From assembly GCF_016097555.1 (NCBI RefSeq), contig NC_054702.1, positions 89,931,298 through 89,995,297 of the forward strand: a stretch of DNA of 64,000 bases, given 5' to 3'. Under the pieces are notes generated by a model. That model saw only the letters and a program-made list of their open reading frames with translations, ran no database searches and had not been told where the DNA came from. This stretch comes from Gigantopelta aegis. Lineage: Eukaryota; Mollusca; Gastropoda; Neomphalida; Peltospiridae. Position numbers and translations under genes: made by a program. Shown here one piece after another: positions 59,898-64,000 of this stretch (its first letter is position 1; each line of letters begins with the position of its first letter).

Positions 59898-62800
59898 TAT
59901 ATATATATGTGCTAATTTTATTCAGATCACCTTTTTTTGCTAGGTAAGGTCCTGGAATTTTTTTTTTTTCTCTCTCATCCACATCGACCCATTAATTGCC
60001 TCATTTTCATTGTTCAAATCTTATGTAAGATTAAATAGTTCAAAGTTCATTTGTGTTTTTTAAATAGTTTTGGCATATCCAGGCGCAGGGAGCCTTTCAT
60101 GGGTAGAAACCTTTCTTACTCGAGTAAATTCTCTTTTTAAATGTATTTTGCAGACCAGCATGCCTTCCCACCACTCCCCACCCCCCACCCCCTCACACAC
60201 ACTTGAAATTTAGAAATTCACTCACCACTCTAGACCTCACCCACCCCAGCTTAAATTCCTGCACAAGCATCAGTCAATCAATCAATATTTATTGTAAAAA
60301 ACACACAAATAGAGCAGGTACAAAATACATATACATGTGTATATGTTACAGAATATACTAATATCCATGCAAAACTGACCACATACTGTAAATCATGTAA
60401 TTAATACGTCATGATATTATTGCGTCCGTACATGAGTGAACAAAAATGCGTATTTTTAATAATGCGTCGGGTAAAAGTCCACATCACATAAAAACACAGT
60501 TGTGTTGTTATTATATTGTTTGGGCTTCATCTTTCATGTTAAAAGAAGTCAGTACCGGTAGTTGTTTTCACAGCTACTACATAACCTGAAGCTAATCGCA
60601 TGATGGGTCGACCAAGAAGCCCTAATTACTTAAAGTAGTGTAATTAGTATAACTACACCTTATTGTTAAGGATATGCCTCGTACTTTTGTGTGGTGATTG
60701 CTTCTAATTAATCCACCAGTAGGAATAAAAGGTAAACGGGTCGCTATTACAGGGCACAATATTTCACGCGAATGCAGACGTATTATTCTAACAAATGTTT
60801 TAGACTGATTTTATACACTTGATGCGCAGCACAGGAATAGACGTTAACAAATGCGATATATTGTAACAGTGACAACTTGCGACCAGTCTAAATTAAATGC
60901 CATGTATAGAGTCGAGACAAATGGTTTGAAGAAATACGCACGGATTGTTGGTTACGGTTATATAATTTTCTACTGTTTCATTTTTAAAGGAATATATTTA
61001 GTAATAAAATTTGTTGATTATAATTTTACAAATGTTCAAAACAGTTTAAATGTATACAGTAATCCAGAAGTGTAAGAAAATTTGAAAAATACTCATATCG
61101 CAAAATGAGCTTTTTAAAAACAAAACATTTGGAACATCACTGTATTATATAACCGCTATGATATTCCAGGAAAGTGAAAATAGAATGGCAACATCGAAAC
61201 GAAAGAAAGATTCTTGAAGTATTTACAAAAAGACGTTTAACAAAAATTGTTTTTGTATTTTGTTTCATCTTTATATTATAAAAGTTTAATTTTATTTAGA
61301 AGTATTATAGTAAAATCCTGCACATTTTTTGTATTGGGAATGAGTTTAAAAAAATGCGTCAAGTTATTATTGCGTCGATGTGTTCGCCGCATTTTTCGCA
61401 TTAATGACTTGCTCGCATTAATTTCATGATTTACAGTAATACAAATTTATTTTTATTCAAAATTAATTAGATTTAAAGTTGCTTATAAAGCGTTCAGTTT
61501 TATTACAAAATTAGCAGGTGTGTTCTAAACTCTCAAACAGGAAATATACTTAGAACCATATCTAATCCACTGCTTCACCTTTCGACTACTGGATTAATTT
61601 TTAACAAAAACCACATTGAGTGGGTACAAGTTTATAATTTTTACTCACATGTATTCACTTAAATGTTTTATAAATACATGAAATAAAGTTCATATATGAA
61701 TTGGTAAGTATTATTTTTGTGTCTTTTTTGTAATTTGTATTATTTTTAGATCGGCTAATGGTGATTAAAATTAGGCAAAAAATCTAAAAAGTTGCGTTTG
61801 CATTTGTGGCCAGCTGTCCAGTATTTATGTCCATTATTCCAGATAACAGTGGTTTTCTGACCAGAATTTTTTTTTAAACCCGAACTACAATTATATTGCA
61901 ATATTTGGTAATTTTTGTTGTTGGTAAAACGATCAAATTTATTATCAAATTAGCTGTCACAATCAGCTATCGATCCCTGAAAATGACCACGACGTGCCAC
62001 CATTGTTGTCAAGTGAAAATACTTGCCAAAAACCACTTTTTGAACTAAAAATTTCAAGGTATTTTCAATTGAAAAAATTAAAACAAAAGCCACCATTTTG
62101 AAAAACAATCTTTTTTGTTTTATTATATTTCCGTTTCCGGTGAGTGTCATGTGCAAAACGGCTGGGAAATATGAATTGGGGAATGCACTGTATACAGTGT
62201 ACAGTATGTCGACTGACGTGACGTCGGGTGAGATATCTCGCCTGCAGTACTCAGAAGGTTAAACCCAGATCATAGAAAACATTTTTTTAAACACCGTCTA
62301 AGTGACCATAACTTGAAACTTGAAACTGGCAGGCATACAAAGTAGTAGCGACATACATGTATATGTATATAAAACTAGAGTCATTAATTGTTTGTTGATA
62401 TTGCAACTTTTTATGTTATTTTGTGCACTTTGTTCCCATGTGAAATATTTAAATGCAATAAATTGTATCTTGTAAATGGAAGTTGTAACATGGAATCCTT
62501 GTGTGTTGTGTGAGTGTGACTTTATTACCCTGCTGTGTTGTGTTGACCTTGTTCTCATTGTGGCTCTCATTAAAGAGATACTTGATACAGCAGATAGACA
62601 TTATTGACTGCTTTGAACTGGGTGCTCCACATGAAGTGCTCTGTTAATCTGAGGCTGCACATGTGCCTCTTTATGTCCTCTGGTCATTCAGAAATGAGTA
62701 TCACACAGCAACTGTTTATACAAAGTGTCAAAGTTAGTTTTTTAAGAACTAAAATTGATAAGAGTTAGTATAGGGTAGTTTAACCTTTCCTCTTGGTGTT

Positions 62801-62984
62801 AACACAAATCCCAGCTCTAAAATTGTTTAACACTCACTCACCCCCCCCCCCCCCCCTCCATTATATCACTGTTATTGTTGTGATTTGGCCAGCATACTAT
62901 TTGCAGTGTTCTGTTTTGAATTGAACATTCAAGAGAGGGGGGAAAATTAGTTCATCTTTAAGTTAATTAATGAAACAAACAGGC
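59898..62984. other. SRF intron 2, distal part, no supported gene
   Basis: AT-rich. A TCAATCAATCAATATTTATT at 60271-60292 resembles the inverse of a LINE TTGATTG tail. A C run lies at 62840-62857. No SRF exon was recognised. Confidence 0.5.
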
Positions 62985-63155
62985 AAAAAGATCCTTGCTG
63001 CTAATCGAAAAGAGTAGCCCATGAAGTGGCAACAGCGGATTTCCTCTCTCAATATCTGTGTAGTCCATAACCATATGTCTGATGCCATATAACTGTAAAT
63101 AAAATGTGTTGAGTGTGTCGTTAAATAAAAAAACATTTCTATTTTCTGCTCTAGT
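62985..63155 (+). repeat. SINE-1 variant, 3' half
   Basis: AAAAAGATCCTTGCTGCTAA, CGAAAAGAGTAGCCCATGAA and TTGAGTGTGTCGTTAAATAA match the 18286 subfamily; head missing. Confidence 0.85.
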
Positions 63156-63233
63156 AGTGGTGTTAAACAAAACTAAATTTTTTAACTTCTCTGGTTTTTG
63201 GCTGGCTGCATTTTAATCAAAGAAAACTTATCG

Positions 63234-63534
63234 TAGTGTTTTCCCTAGATATTTGTAAAGGCATGGTGGACTAAACACTTGGGGCATTTTGACCATTTTT
63301 CATTAGACAAAAAAAAAAATTAATGAAAAAAAAGAAGTAATTATTGTGCTTGCTTTAATAAATGAATGGTAAAATATATAACAGGGACATTTTATAAATT
63401 AATAATACATTTTTAAAGTGTTTTGTAAGGAAATTTTAGAATTAATTATTGAAAAAGGCTTGTTTAATCTTAGGGCAGCATGGTGCTGATTACGGTAAGA
63501 TGGTGCTAGACTAAACAAGCTAGGGAAAACACTG
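63234..63534. mobile_element. 301-bp hAT-like element
   Basis: Ends TAGTGTTTTCCCTAG and (inverse) CAGTGTTTTCCCTAG. The 5-bp TATCG lies at 63229-63233 and 63535-63539, part of a probable longer target duplication. Interior AT-rich with no coding frame. Confidence 0.75.
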
Positions 63535-64000
63535 TATCGTTCTGAGAATGTTGTAGATCTGACTCTTAAAAAACATATATATCCTTTTCCATAATTTTGT
63601 TTAACTCATCCCTTGACCCCCTTCCCATCCTAATTAAGTAATAAATAAAAAGTCCCAAAACATTGTGTTCATGATCATTGCTCATAGTGCTGAGAACAGT
63701 TTGGTAAATCATGTGGCTGCTATTTTATACATTACCAGTTAACACAACACCAGTATTATAAAAATAGAAACGGACCATACCATAACGAAGAAATTCTCCA
63801 GCGTGCATGTGAAAGATGGAAGACATAAAACCATTTCTCTTTATTTGGCTCAATGCCCTTTCCTGGAATCTTGGCTAGTTTGGCATCTGATAATTTTCTG
63901 CCATCATAAACTGGTTCCAGATGTTTCACGTACATCTGTACATGTGGAGGTATTACATGTGGATGTCAAAGATTATTTATTGGCTTATATTGTATGTGTA
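63535..64000. other. window end, no supported feature
   Basis: No exon or repeat recognised; presumed still within SRF intron 2. Confidence 0.4.

Overview
The window looks like lophotrochozoan, most likely molluscan and probably gastropod, nuclear DNA. It is AT-rich and intron-bearing, and it is densely seeded with tRNA-derived SINEs, MITE-like DNA elements, Tc1/mariner elements, LINE fragments and microsatellites. The taxon is inferred from this repeat style and from protein similarity; no sequence here proves a species.

Host genes. (1) Three tandem, same-strand (+) paralogues of a SAM-dependent methyltransferase of the Rv2258c-like type (winged-helix N-terminal part plus Rossmann methyltransferase) lie at 5948-12354 (MT-A, 346 aa), 18728-21632 (MT-B, 349 aa) and 32854-35502 (MT-C, 366 aa). 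I assembled each by eye from four coding exons. Exons 1-3 are 167, 194 and 117 nt in all three, with intron phases 2, 1, 1 and GT-AG borders. In every copy the ATG sits directly behind a splice acceptor, so a non-coding 5' exon is likely. (2) The first two coding exons of serum response factor (SRF, MADS box) lie at 45939-46283 and 47374-47637. They follow a cluster of three perfect CArG boxes and a TATA-like motif. The rest of SRF is not seen, so the second intron probably runs to or beyond the window end.

Layout. 1-5.9 kb: SINEs, a perfect foldback element and small tandem repeats. 5.9-12.4 kb: MT-A, whose introns hold a MITE and a 2.3 kb long-TIR element. 12.4-18.7 kb: intergenic DNA with SINEs. 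18.7-21.6 kb: MT-B. 22-30.5 kb: a six-copy 56-bp tandem array, one LINE inserted into another (23.4-27.2 kb) and a solo-LTR-like block between AT tracts (27.9-29.2 kb). 30.5-32.8 kb: two GC-rich minus-strand coding-like blocks sharing a C-terminal motif, function unknown. 32.9-35.5 kb: MT-C. 35.5-45.5 kb: SINEs, piggyBac-, Harbinger- and hAT-like non-autonomous elements, a HARBI1-like remnant and an intact-looking Tc1 element. 45.6-64 kb: SRF promoter, exons 1-2 and a repeat-filled intron 2 with two broken Tc1 elements, a 40-bp minisatellite and paired SINEs.

The methyltransferase cluster is a young tandem family: B and C are closer to each other than to A. SRF is a single conserved regulator, probably self-regulated through its CArG boxes. 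Nothing in the sequence ties the two loci functionally. Repeat-family labels (SINE-1, SINE-2, SINE-3, repeat R) are mine.
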